A DNA stretch of 64,000 bases, from contig JAIUNV010000007.1 in the NCBI GenBank assembly GCA_020161435.1, positions 124,001 through 188,000 on the forward strand. Direction: 5' to 3'. The notes beneath the pieces were generated by a model, which saw only the letters and a list, made by a program, of their open reading frames with translations, had not been told where the DNA came from and did not search any database. Positions 24,500 to 33,263 of this stretch are shown piece after piece. How positions within the stretch are numbered: position 1 is the stretch's first letter; each line of letters starts with the position of its first letter. The translations under genes and the position numbers were made by a program. Origin of the DNA: Bacteroidota bacterium (GTDB lineage Bacteria > Bacteroidota > Bacteroidia > Chitinophagales > Chitinophagaceae).

Positions 24500-27265
24500 A
24501 TGGCTACAGTAAAAAAGGCAATCAAGTATGTCTATTCCTTTGGGGGTGGCAAGGCCGACGGAAACGAATCCATGAAAAACCTGCTGGGTGGCAAAGGTGC
24601 CAACCTCGCTGAAATGGCAGGTCATCCAAAACTGAAACTGCCCGTGCCACCGGGTTTTACACTCACTACAGAAGTTTGTACTTATTACTACGCCAACAAG
24701 CGTACCTATCCTAAAGTATTGGACGCACAAGTGAAAGAGGCATTGGCCAAAATGGAAAAAATCACCGGCAAGAAATTCGGCGATGTAAAAAATCCGCTGT
24801 TGGTTTCTGTACGTTCTGGTGCCCGCAAGAGCATGCCCGGTATGATGGAAACCGTATTGAATGTGGGCTTGAATGAAAAGACCATTGAAGGCTTGATTGC
24901 TCAAAGTGGCGATGCCCGTTTTGCTTACGATGCATACCGCCGCCTCATTATGATGTACGCCGATGTGGTGATGGAAAAAGCCGCCGGCATTGAACCTAAG
25001 GGCAAAGGCATTCGCAAACAGCTGGATGAAAAGCTGGAAGCTATTAAACACAAACAAGGTTATACCAGCGATACAGACCTTACAGTAGACGAACTGAAAG
25101 TGCTGGTTGCAGATTATAAAAAGACGGTTAAGAAAGTATTGGGCGTTGAATTTCCTGACGATCCCATGAAGCAACTCTGGGGTGGTATGGGTGCCGTATT
25201 TGCCAGCTGGAATGGCAAGCGGGCCATCGAATACCGCCGCATCGAAAAAATTCCTGATGAGTGGGGAACAGCGGTAAACGTACAGGCCATGGTGTTTGGC
25301 AACCTGGGTAACGACAGCTGTACAGGGGTAGCTTTTTCCCGCAACCCTGGTAGTGGTGAAAACAAATTTTATGGCGAGTACCTGGTAAACGCACAAGGTG
25401 AAGACGTAGTGGCTGGTATCCGCACTCCGGCGCCGCTCAATGCGTATTCTAAAAATGCGCAAAGCGAACATTTTGATACGCTGGAAAAACTGATGCCTGT
25501 TCAGTACAAAGAACTGGATGCCATTCAGCAGCGTTTGGAAAAGCACTACAAAGACATGCAAGACATTGAGTTTACCATTGAAAAAGGAAAACTCTACATG
25601 CTCCAGTGCCGTGTTGGTAAGCGCAATGGTGTAGCCGCTGTACGCATGGCTACCGAAATGTACAAGAGCAAAATGATTGATGCCAAAACGGCCATCATGC
25701 GGGTTGCACCCAACCAACTGGTAGAACTGTTGCTGCCCATGCTCGATCCTAAAGAAGAATTGCTGAAACCCGTAATTGCCAAAGGTTTGCCTGCAGGTCC
25801 CGGTGGTGCCAAAGGCCGTGTTGTCTTCACTTCTGAAGACGCAGTAGCTTGGGCTGCAAAAGGGGAGAAAGTGATATTGGTACGTGAAGAAACGTCACCC
25901 GAAGATGTGGATGGTATGCATAAAGCACAGGCCATTCTTACTACCAAAGGTGGTATGACATCACACGCAGCATTGGTGGCCCGTGGTTGGGGTAAATGCT
26001 GTATCGTGGGTTGCGGCGATATCGAAATTCACAGCGATAGCAAAGTATTCAAAGCCAAGAATGGTGAAGTCATCAAAGAAGGCGATTGGATTAGCCTCAA
26101 CGGTACCAAGGGCGTAGTATACGAAGGAAGCATGCCACTGGTAGACATCGACATCGAGAAAAACCAGAGCTACAAAGACCTCATGAAACTGGTAGACCAG
26201 GTGAAACAAATAGGTGTACGTGCCAATGCTGAGACCCCTGAAGATGCCAATGTGGCCTTCAAGTTTGGTGCAGAAGGTATCGGCCTGTTCCGTACCGAGC
26301 ACATGTTCTATGGCGAGGGTAGCGAAGAGCCACTGTTCCAGCTGCGCAAAATGATTGTGAGCAAAACAGAAAAAGAAAGAAGAGCAGCGCTGAACGATTT
26401 GTTTAAATACGTGAAGAAGGATGTGAAGAACACGCTGAATGTGATGAAGGGACACCCCGTAACCATTCGCCTGCTCGATCCACCACTGCATGAATTTGTA
26501 CCACACGATAAAGAGAAACTGACACACCTGAGTAAAGAACTCGGCATCAGTATGAGTGTGTTGAAGCGTCGTGTGCTGGCGTTGCATGAAAACAACCCAA
26601 TGCTCGGTCACCGTGGTGTACGCCTCGGCATCAGCTATCCGGAAATTACTGAAATGCAAATCCGTGCTATTTTCGAAGCCACTGCTGAATTGACCAAACA
26701 AGGTAAAAAAGCATTGCCCGAAATCATGATTCCGGTGACCTGTACGGTAAACGAATTGATACACCAGCGCAAGATTGTAGACCAGGTGTACAAAGAAGTG
26801 TGTGAGAAAACCGGTTTGAAGAAAATTCCGTTCCTGTTTGGCACCATGATTGAAATTCCACGTGCAGCCTTGAAAGCGGCACAAATGGCTGAAGCCGCAG
26901 ACTTCTTCAGCTTTGGTACCAACGACCTTACGCAAATGAGCTTTGGCTTTAGCCGCGATGATATCGGTGGCTTCCTGCCCAACTACCTCGATCAGAAAAT
27001 TTTGTTGGACGATCCGTTCCAGACCATTGATCAGGATGGCATTGGTGAGCTCATCAAGTTTGGTACCGAACGTGGCCGCATTACCAAGCCCAACCTCAAA
27101 GTGGGTATCTGTGGTGAGCATGGCGGCGATCCGGAGAGTGTGAAATTCTGCCACCGCATTGGTATGAACTATGTGAGCTGTTCACCATTCAGGGTGCCTA
27201 TTGCCCGCCTTGCTGCTGCACAGGCTGCAATAGAATCGCCCCGCAAAGTGACCGGCAAAAAATAG
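24500..27265 (+). CDS. ppdK: Pyruvate, phosphate dikinase
   Basis: Converts pyruvate, ATP and phosphate reversibly to phosphoenolpyruvate, AMP and pyrophosphate, at the glycolysis/gluconeogenesis branch. It has 921 residues in the usual order. The N-terminal ATP-grasp part includes LLGGKGANLAEMAGHPKLKL and VRSGARKSMPGMMETVLNVG. The central swivelling domain carries the phosphorylated His489 in TKGGMTSHAALVARGWGKC. The C-terminal PEP/pyruvate barrel has the catalytic Cys871 in VGICGEHGGDP. It is slightly longer than the common 870-900 residues. Single gene with its own terminator. Confidence 0.98.
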   Translation: MATVKKAIKYVYSFGGGKADGNESMKNLLGGKGANLAEMAGHPKLKLPVPPGFTLTTEVCTYYYANKRTYPKVLDAQVKEALAKMEKITGKKFGDVKNPLLVSVRSGARKSMPGMMETVLNVGLNEKTIEGLIAQSGDARFAYDAYRRLIMMYADVVMEKAAGIEPKGKGIRKQLDEKLEAIKHKQGYTSDTDLTVDELKVLVADYKKTVKKVLGVEFPDDPMKQLWGGMGAVFASWNGKRAIEYRRIEKIPDEWGTAVNVQAMVFGNLGNDSCTGVAFSRNPGSGENKFYGEYLVNAQGEDVVAGIRTPAPLNAYSKNAQSEHFDTLEKLMPVQYKELDAIQQRLEKHYKDMQDIEFTIEKGKLYMLQCRVGKRNGVAAVRMATEMYKSKMIDAKTAIMRVAPNQLVELLLPMLDPKEELLKPVIAKGLPAGPGGAKGRVVFTSEDAVAWAAKGEKVILVREETSPEDVDGMHKAQAILTTKGGMTSHAALVARGWGKCCIVGCGDIEIHSDSKVFKAKNGEVIKEGDWISLNGTKGVVYEGSMPLVDIDIEKNQSYKDLMKLVDQVKQIGVRANAETPEDANVAFKFGAEGIGLFRTEHMFYGEGSEEPLFQLRKMIVSKTEKERRAALNDLFKYVKKDVKNTLNVMKGHPVTIRLLDPPLHEFVPHDKEKLTHLSKELGISMSVLKRRVLALHENNPMLGHRGVRLGISYPEITEMQIRAIFEATAELTKQGKKALPEIMIPVTCTVNELIHQRKIVDQVYKEVCEKTGLKKIPFLFGTMIEIPRAALKAAQMAEAADFFSFGTNDLTQMSFGFSRDDIGGFLPNYLDQKILLDDPFQTIDQDGIGELIKFGTERGRITKPNLKVGICGEHGGDPESVKFCHRIGMNYVSCSPFRVPIARLAAAQAAIESPRKVTGKK

Positions 27266-27296
27266 GATTTGGTTTTTTTGAAAATGGAGAAAGTAC

Positions 27297-27326
27297 AAGG
27301 CCGTCTGCGAAGACGGCCTTTGCTTT
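27297..27326 (+). terminator. Terminator after ppdK
   Basis: A perfect 10-bp stem (AAGGCCGTCT with AGACGGCCTT, loop GCGA) followed by TGCTTTT. Confidence 0.9.
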
Positions 27327-27383
27327 TGCAATCCGTTGCCATGTTTCGTGTCACGCAAACCATCAGAAACCATCTTACCTGCT

Positions 27384-27391
27384 TACATTTA
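27384..27391 (+). promoter_or_regulatory. Candidate pepP promoter (-7 element)
   Basis: TACATTTA, one base off the Bacteroidota -7 consensus, lies 20 bases before the pepP start. No convincing -33 TTTG. Confidence 0.35.
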
Positions 27392-27411
27392 CCCCCTCAT
27401 AAAAATGACGT

Positions 27412-28713
27412 ATGAAAAATCTTCCGCTCAATCCGAAAATCTTCATCCAAAACCGTCAACGCTTCATCAAAAAAATGAAGCCCAACAGCATTGCTATTTT
27501 CAACAGCAATGATGAAGTACCCAGCAATGGCGATGCCCTGTATCGCTTTCAGCAAAACAGCGATTTGTTTTGGCTCACCGGCATTGAGCAAGAAGATACC
27601 ATGCTGGTATTGTACCCCGATAATCCGGATCCCAAATACCGCGAAGTATTGGTACTGGTGCGCCCCAACGAAATGAAAGAAAAATGGGATGGCAAACGCC
27701 TTCGTGCACAAGAAGGAAAAGACATCAGCGGTGCTGCAGCGGTGTTGTGGCTCGATAGTTTGGATGGCTTGCTGCAGCAGTGGATTCACCTCGCCGATAC
27801 CATTTACCTCAATACCAACGAGAACGACCGCAAAGCATCGTTAATACAAACACGTGACTATCGCTTTGTGCAAGACATGCAAAGCCGCTATCCGCTACAC
27901 CAGTACGAACGCAGCGCCAAGATTATGCGGGAAGTACGGGGCATCAAAACCAAGGAAGAAGTGGAAGTGGTTAAAACTGCTATCGACATTACCCACAAAG
28001 CTTTTTTGCGGGTGATGAAGTTTGTGAAGCCCGGTGTATATGAGCATGAAGTGGAAGCCGAAATTGTGCATGAGTTTTTGCGCAACCGTGCCCGTGGCGA
28101 AGCATACGGCAGCATCATTGCCAGCGGCGACCGTGCCCGCACCCTGCACTACATCAGTAACAATGCGGAATGTAAAGATGGTGAACTGCTCCTCATGGAT
28201 TTTGGCGCCAACTATGGTGGCTACTGCGCCGACCTTACCCGTACTATTCCTGTGAATGGAAAGTTTAGCAAGCGTCAGAAAGAATTGTACAACGCCTGCC
28301 TCGACATTCACAACTATGCCAAAAGCATTTTGAAACCCGGCATTACCATTGTGGACTATACCAACAAAGTAGGTGACGAAGCCACGAAGCAGTTTTTGAA
28401 AGTGGGGCTGCTGAAAAAAGAAGACGTGAAAAACGAAGACCGCAATGTGCTCGAATCACGGGCTTTCCGTAAGTACCTCTACCATGGCATCAGCCACCAC
28501 CTGGGTGTGGATGTGCATGACTTGGGCCTGAAGCATTTGCCCATACAGGCCGGTATGTTGTTTACTATCGAACCGGGTATTTATGTAGAAGAAGAACAAC
28601 TCGGCATCCGCATCGAAAACAACGTATGGATTACTAAATCTGGCAACGTTGATTTGTTCAAGGGTATTCCGATTACGGTGGAGGATATTGAAAAAGCAAT
28701 GAAAACCCTGTAG
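27412..28713 (+). CDS. pepP: Xaa-Pro aminopeptidase (M24B)
   Basis: Cleaves the N-terminal residue from peptides with Pro in second position. The 433-residue protein has an N-terminal creatinase-like domain (IAIFNSNDEVPSNGDALYRF, NSDLFWLTGIEQEDTMLVLY) and a C-terminal pita-bread metallopeptidase. Metal ligands are visible in LLLMDFGANYGGYCADLTRT (two Asp), HGISHHLGVDVHDLG (His), FTIEPGIYVEEE (Glu) and GIRIENNVWIT (Glu). Its stop is 5 bases from that of the convergent T9SS cargo gene, with no terminator between them. Confidence 0.95.
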   Translation: MKNLPLNPKIFIQNRQRFIKKMKPNSIAIFNSNDEVPSNGDALYRFQQNSDLFWLTGIEQEDTMLVLYPDNPDPKYREVLVLVRPNEMKEKWDGKRLRAQEGKDISGAAAVLWLDSLDGLLQQWIHLADTIYLNTNENDRKASLIQTRDYRFVQDMQSRYPLHQYERSAKIMREVRGIKTKEEVEVVKTAIDITHKAFLRVMKFVKPGVYEHEVEAEIVHEFLRNRARGEAYGSIIASGDRARTLHYISNNAECKDGELLLMDFGANYGGYCADLTRTIPVNGKFSKRQKELYNACLDIHNYAKSILKPGITIVDYTNKVGDEATKQFLKVGLLKKEDVKNEDRNVLESRAFRKYLYHGISHHLGVDVHDLGLKHLPIQAGMLFTIEPGIYVEEEQLGIRIENNVWITKSGNVDLFKGIPITVEDIEKAMKTL

Positions 28714-28718
28714 CTGTT

Positions 28719-31259
28719 TTACCGAATCAATTTTACATTTCCAGACATCTTTTTTTCAGGTTCATTCCTAAATTTTATAACCAGCTGCCAAACGTACAGC
28801 CCGCTTGGTTGTGGCTGTCCGTTTATACTTCCATTCCATCCTTCAGCAGCTTGGGTTTTGCTAAAAATACGTTGCCCCCATCTGTTTCTTATTTCAAACC
28901 GATAATATTCAACCCTGCCTTGAAGAATGGGTCGGAATGTATCATTTAAACCATCTTGATTGGGCGTAAATGCGGTGGGAACATATATGCTTGTAGTACA
29001 GTTATTGACCATTACACGAAACAAACCTTTTTGTATGCAGCCGGTGTTGTCTGTCATCCAAACATCAAATGCACTGTTGGTGCTTGCATTAATCCTCAGG
29101 TTTTGCAGCGTATCTGAAGCACTTGTATTGGGGCCGGTCCACCTATAACGCACTGGCCCCAATGGTGCTACCAATATGCTGTCGTAACCCTTACATATTT
29201 CTATAGTTGTAGAAAAGCGGTAATCGTTTTCATCTTTTGTAAACAGCATGGTATCTGAAAATGAATGACCACAGGCGTCGTTTCCGGTATACCAATAGGT
29301 ACCGGTGTTTTGAACAGTTTTACTCGAGGTTTGCTCGCCGGAGTTCCAGCGAAGGTTGTATAAGCCCGAAGGCGCAGTTAGCGTATAAGTATCTCCAGTG
29401 CACAGCACTTTTGTGGCAGCATCATAGTTTTTGTGTGTATAGGGGGTTACTTCTATCACCATGGAATCTGCCGGGTTTGTACACCAGTTTGGTTTTAAAT
29501 ACAAAACGAAAGTTCCTGCCCTTTTCCATTTTAAGTTGAGTTGCTCTTGCCCAACATTATTGGTTAGTTGCAATGCGGCATCTTCAGGTATAATCCATGT
29601 ATAGTTTCCCTTGCACGAACTGGCACTGTAGGTATAGCTATACGTGTTGGAAGTATCACATATCTTTTGCATACCCTGTATGACCGGCGTGCTGCAAGAA
29701 ATTGTTTCGTAGCAAAGGGTATCAGTTGTGTAATTAATATCTGTAAGCTGAAGGTAGCTTTGACTTTCTTTAATAGTATTTGTATCTATTCGCTCTATAC
29801 TTAGGGTGAGTGGCATAGAACCATAATTGGTACGCTGTGTGGTAAAAAATTCTGCATTTGTATCTAGTTTGATACAATTTCCAGTAAGTGCTTTAGAAAA
29901 ATGATAGGTTGTAAATTCTGAAGATAAAGGGGGTGGAAAGCCGGAATTTAATGGGGCTAACCTAAGACCATTCGTAATGAAATAGGAGCTATCATTCTGG
30001 CTGAAAAGTAGATTGCTTGATATTTTAACATCGCTTGGGCTTCTAAGTCGAGTCATTTCGTTTTGGATACTGTTGGTCAATATATCTAGTGTGAAGTACT
30101 TAGAATTACTTTCAGAAAAACTTGCAAACGGAGATTGCAATACTTCTGCCGATAAAGTGAACTTACTCCCAATATTGCTGATATGACTAATAAATGTTCG
30201 AAATTCTCCAGGGCGCTGTAAAAGAACAGCACGTTCTAAGTGCTGAGTACGCAAATTGAATAGTGAGAAACTCATTATCTCATCAGCAAACGCATATTGT
30301 CTTGGTAAGGCAACTATAGTATCATTAACTCTAAATATGTTATTTGTCCAACTTAAATCCATGCTTGCTGTCGAAGAAAAACTATTCCATTTTTCCCAAG
30401 GCTGGAAGTAACGCACACACTTGCCCATTTTATTTACTGCTGGATCAAAAGAGAACAAAGCATGGTAAATGCCTCTTGGTGAGTCAGATGCTTGTGGAAA
30501 ACCAATTGAATTGAAGAATATCAATTTTTTATCATACTCTACCACAGAGTGAGTAGAAATACCAAATTCTGGAGCAGTGTGTAGTTTGAAAAACTCATTT
30601 TTGGTAATCCCCATTTGTTTATCAAAAAAAAGCAAGTGGAAGTTCTGTTGGGAGCTAGAGTTCCACACTTGTGGCATGTAGGCTGCATAAGTGCCATTTT
30701 CTAGTGGTACAATGGAATGAAGGTGTGGCCCCTCTTCAGGATTTTTATAAAAAAATCTATCTCCGATAAAACTTTTATTTAATCTAATATCACCGGATTT
30801 ATCCAATATTATGATAGAGATTTCTTTCTTGAACACAAAAGATGATTGTGTTGAAAAATCAGCGGAATCATGGCGAATTCCTAAGACAAGTTCCTGATAA
30901 TTGTTTAGTATGGCATGAGTAATAGTCACGTACGTTTGATGGCGGGGGTCAGTAATTATTTTAGTCCATTTTACCGAATGATCATTGAGTGATCTGCATT
31001 CAATGATGTGATAGTAAGGTTTTGGAGATGCCTCATGAGGTAATTCTGCATTGTAAATAAAATATGCAAGTTTATTGATTGTGTCAATAGTTGGAGCTAT
31101 TGTACCCTGATTAACAGGCATTAATACATCCTTGCCTTTTATTGTAGGCCGTTGTATCGTTTTAATATTATTGACAGAACATGTTTGGGCTTGCAGAAGA
31201 ACCAGACAGTTTGACATAAAAAATAACATCAACAAAACTATGTAAGCACAACTTTTCAT
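28719..31259 (-). CDS. Large secreted protein with T9SS C-terminal CHU_C domain
   Basis: An 846-residue exported protein. The signal peptide is at residues 1-25 (IVLLMLFFMSNCLVLLQAQ). The first about 520 residues have no recognised domain. They contain many WxxN- and Tyr-rich beta segments, perhaps a propeller. One or two Ig/PKD-like domains follow (GNYTWIIPEDAALQL, GTFVLYLKPNWC). The last about 90 residues are a gliding-motility-associated CHU_C sorting domain: IYVPTAFTPNQDGLNDTFRP, then YYRFEIRNRWGQRIFSK and PSGLYVWQLVIKF. This predicts export by the type IX system (type B signal). The gene is more AT-rich than its neighbours. Function of the cargo is unknown. Confidence 0.85.
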   Translation of the reverse strand: MKSCAYIVLLMLFFMSNCLVLLQAQTCSVNNIKTIQRPTIKGKDVLMPVNQGTIAPTIDTINKLAYFIYNAELPHEASPKPYYHIIECRSLNDHSVKWTKIITDPRHQTYVTITHAILNNYQELVLGIRHDSADFSTQSSFVFKKEISIIILDKSGDIRLNKSFIGDRFFYKNPEEGPHLHSIVPLENGTYAAYMPQVWNSSSQQNFHLLFFDKQMGITKNEFFKLHTAPEFGISTHSVVEYDKKLIFFNSIGFPQASDSPRGIYHALFSFDPAVNKMGKCVRYFQPWEKWNSFSSTASMDLSWTNNIFRVNDTIVALPRQYAFADEIMSFSLFNLRTQHLERAVLLQRPGEFRTFISHISNIGSKFTLSAEVLQSPFASFSESNSKYFTLDILTNSIQNEMTRLRSPSDVKISSNLLFSQNDSSYFITNGLRLAPLNSGFPPPLSSEFTTYHFSKALTGNCIKLDTNAEFFTTQRTNYGSMPLTLSIERIDTNTIKESQSYLQLTDINYTTDTLCYETISCSTPVIQGMQKICDTSNTYSYTYSASSCKGNYTWIIPEDAALQLTNNVGQEQLNLKWKRAGTFVLYLKPNWCTNPADSMVIEVTPYTHKNYDAATKVLCTGDTYTLTAPSGLYNLRWNSGEQTSSKTVQNTGTYWYTGNDACGHSFSDTMLFTKDENDYRFSTTIEICKGYDSILVAPLGPVRYRWTGPNTSASDTLQNLRINASTNSAFDVWMTDNTGCIQKGLFRVMVNNCTTSIYVPTAFTPNQDGLNDTFRPILQGRVEYYRFEIRNRWGQRIFSKTQAAEGWNGSINGQPQPSGLYVWQLVIKFRNEPEKKMSGNVKLIR

Positions 31260-31285
31260 GTATGATTGTAAAAGTCATCTTTAAA

Positions 31286-31332
31286 AACCTTTCATTTGGA
31301 TTTGACAATCGTAAAACCCAAAATGAAAGGTT
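31286..31332 (-). terminator. Terminator of the small lipoprotein gene
   Basis: AACCTTTCATTT at 31286-31297 is the inverse complement of AAATGAAAGGTT at 31321-31332, and on the minus strand the stem is followed by TTTTT. The loop is about 23 bases. It lies between the small lipoprotein gene and the T9SS cargo gene. Confidence 0.6.
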
Positions 31333-31419
31333 CCTTTTGCTAATAAGTGAAGTTGTAACGTAGTTATTGAGATACTACCATTTTAGGTGTGCTCCATGGC
31401 CCAACACAGCCATTGGATC

Positions 31420-31866
31420 CTATATTTCTAAATCGAATATTGCGTTTTCGCTGCTAATAATAAATGAAGCATATACTTGCCAATCATTTTGACTACAGCT
31501 ATTGCGCATCATGGATTGACTTTCAATAATGGTCTCCGGTTCAACAGTAGGGTAGCAACCGGTTCCGCTTCCAAGTAGATTTATTTTATTTTTTTCAATT
31601 TGACTTATTGGATTGCCGTCCTCATTTACATGTGTTGTTACTAATTTGGTATTTGATCCGGATAGTTCAATACCCTTTGGGTGCTGTTGAATATATTGTT
31701 GTATATATTCCTTTGTTGCTGTTTTGGTCGTTGTTTGATCGGTGGTGTTTGATTGCTTCTCACAGGAATAAAGCGTAGAAATGAATAAGGCAATAATAGT
31801 AAATATCAATGCACTATTCAATCTTGATTGAAATAGCAAGTGAATTTGTTGGAAATAATGTTTCAT
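31420..31866 (-). CDS. Small lipoprotein, unknown function
   Basis: A 148-residue predicted lipoprotein. A hydrophobic segment SALIFTIIALFISTLYSC ends in a lipobox-like LYSC, preceded by an unusually long N-terminal region of about 17 residues. The mature part is Thr/Gln-rich at first (TTDQTTTKTATKEYIQQYIQ) and has no family I recognise. After the stop, another frame stays open to 31364 and encodes a protein-like stretch (RFRNIGSNGCVGPWSTPKM), so the annotated C-terminus may be the result of a frameshift. The gene is AT-rich and lies beside the T9SS cargo gene in the same orientation. Confidence 0.6.
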   Translation of the reverse strand: MKHYFQQIHLLFQSRLNSALIFTIIALFISTLYSCEKQSNTTDQTTTKTATKEYIQQYIQQHPKGIELSGSNTKLVTTHVNEDGNPISQIEKNKINLLGSGTGCYPTVEPETIIESQSMMRNSCSQNDWQVYASFIISSENAIFDLEI

Positions 31867-31935
31867 AAATAATTTTCCATAAATCTAAATAATTTATATC
31901 TGGAAAACCATGACTATTTATGCCGGTAACAATTT

Positions 31936-31951
31936 TTTGACTTTAGTCAAA
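31936..31951. promoter_or_regulatory. Third TTTGAC-N4-GTCAAA palindrome
   Basis: TTTGACTTTAGTCAAA is a perfect palindrome of the same form as the pair at 2725-2780. It lies 70 bases upstream of the lipoprotein start (minus strand), a position suited to an activator or repressor site. A link to the Crp/Fnr-like gene at 2067 is inferred. Confidence 0.5.
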
Positions 31952-32121
31952 TTCAAATTAATACCTTAACAACGTTTTTATTTTGAATTAATAATATGCT
32001 CGCAGGGAATTCTTAATCTATAAATAATACTGTCGGATGGATTCTAAAAAAGGATGCTTTAAACTATTTTATGTGTTTTTCACATTCTAATTAAAAGCAT
32101 GATATGTAATTCCTTTGCTCC

Positions 32122-32129
32122 TACATTTA
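32122..32129 (+). promoter_or_regulatory. Candidate pssA promoter (-7 element)
   Basis: TACATTTA, close to the Bacteroidota -7 consensus, 40 bases before the pssA start. No clear -33 element. Confidence 0.35.
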
Positions 32130-32169
32130 CCATCCATAATTTTTACTGCAAGAATAGAACCAATATAAT

Positions 32170-33048
32170 ATGACTGGTCGTAATGAAATGTCCTCAGTAA
32201 CCGGTGGTCAGTCGTCGGCTGTCGTCTCGAAAGCTGCCGGTAGTCCGTCGTCGGTGGTCGGTGGTCTTTCCATCATTCCCAATCTGTTCACATTACTCAA
32301 CCTCATTCTCGGTTGTTGTGCCATTGTGTTCTTGTTACAAAATGGTATTGCCATTGTGGAGACTGATCCTTCACCCGAAAATCCTATTGGCCAAAAGCTG
32401 GAACTGTTGCCCGAAGCTGTGTACATGGCACCCTTGTTTATAGCATTGGCAGCCGTCGTAGATTTTCTGGATGGCTTTGTGGCCCGTGCCCTCAAGGCCA
32501 GCAGCGAAATGGGCAAACAGCTCGATAGCCTGGCCGATGTGGTAAGTTTTGGCGTGGCACCAGCCATCATTGTCTATCAGTTTTTGCGCCTCAGTGTAGC
32601 CAAAACTGAAGCAGGTCTTGATACCTCATTCTGGTGGCTGGCCCCGGCCTTTGTGCTGGCAGCAGCAGCGGCATACCGGCTCGCCAAGTTCAACCTCGAT
32701 ACCCGCCAAACGCATTGCTTCCGGGGTACGCCGGTGCCTTCAGTAGGATTGATGGTGGCTTCCTTTCCGCTCATTTACTGGACCAGTAATGATGCCACCA
32801 CCCTCAACCTGCTCACCAATCAGTGGTTTTGGTATGGCCTTGTTGCAGTGCTCAGCTGGCTCATGGTAAGTGATTTGCCCATCATGAGCAACAAACCCAA
32901 ATCAGTAACGCTGCAGGGATTATTGCCACAGCTGTTGCTGCTGGCTGTAACCATTATTGCAGCGGTGTTGCTCGGTTGGTGGGCTGGCCCCATTGCGTAT
33001 GCTGCATTCGTGCTGTTGTCAGTAGTCTTCAAAAAAACCATTCAATAA
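32170..33048 (+). CDS. pssA: CDP-diacylglycerol-serine O-phosphatidyltransferase, N-terminus from a repeat
   Basis: Makes phosphatidylserine from CDP-diacylglycerol and serine, the first step to phosphatidylethanolamine. It is an integral membrane protein with several hydrophobic segments. The CDP-alcohol phosphotransferase signature is complete: DFLDGFVARALKASSEMGKQ followed by LDSLAD, with the three key Asp. The family N-terminus corresponds to SIIPNLFTLLNLILGCCAIV, from about residue 35. The residues before it are encoded by a low-complexity DNA tract (32202-32267, GTCGTCGG/GTGGTC words) and are Ser/Gly/Val-rich. No in-frame ATG lies between this tract and the conserved part, so the repeat is translated. 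The ATG at 32188 is an alternative start. Confidence 0.92.
   Translation: MTGRNEMSSVTGGQSSAVVSKAAGSPSSVVGGLSIIPNLFTLLNLILGCCAIVFLLQNGIAIVETDPSPENPIGQKLELLPEAVYMAPLFIALAAVVDFLDGFVARALKASSEMGKQLDSLADVVSFGVAPAIIVYQFLRLSVAKTEAGLDTSFWWLAPAFVLAAAAAYRLAKFNLDTRQTHCFRGTPVPSVGLMVASFPLIYWTSNDATTLNLLTNQWFWYGLVAVLSWLMVSDLPIMSNKPKSVTLQGLLPQLLLLAVTIIAAVLLGWWAGPIAYAAFVLLSVVFKKTIQ
32202..32267 (+). repeat. GTCGTCGG/GTGGTC low-complexity tract inside pssA
   Basis: Words such as GGTCAGTCGTCGG, GTCCGTCGTCGG and TGGTCGGTGGTC follow one another. They encode the Ser/Val/Gly-rich N-terminus of PssA. The composition is unlike the surrounding coding sequence. Confidence 0.6.
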
Positions 33049-33069
33049 ATTGTTTCAATCGAATTAGCG

Positions 33070-33100
33070 CAGGCGGCCTTCGGGTCGCCTGTTTTGTTTT
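33070..33100 (+). terminator. Terminator after pssA
   Basis: CAGGCGGC pairs with GTCGCCTG (one G-U pair) around CTTCGG and is followed by TTTTGTTTT. Confidence 0.85.
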
Positions 33101-33111
33101 GGATAAGAGAA

Positions 33112-33129
33112 TCCCTTTTTTAAGGGAGG
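33112..33129. repeat. Degenerate copy of the TCCCTTTAGGGA repeat
   Basis: TCCCTTTTTTAAGGGAGG resembles the core of the palindromic repeat that is common in the his operon (43517-48929), with a longer centre. It lies downstream of pssA. Confidence 0.4.
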
Positions 33130-33263
33130 CCGTACGGTTACTGAGTCAATATTTTTACGTGTAGGATTATACCTCCCAATATCAACCCTCTGCCAGCAAA
33201 GTTGGCACAGCAATTACCATAAAGACGCTTATCGCTGCATCTCCAATCTATCATTCATTTCGT

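Larger units (their letters stand above)
31867..32169. other. AT-rich intergenic region with palindrome
   Basis: A 303-base, very AT-rich gap between divergent genes. It holds the palindrome TTTGACTTTAGTCAAA (31936-31951) and a candidate pssA promoter at 32122-32129. No gene is seen. Confidence 0.6.

Noticed and set aside
24485..27154. Two long minus-strand frames (410 and 397 codons) opposite ppdK
   Set aside because: They are mirror frames of a strongly codon-biased gene, with no recognisable motifs or start context.
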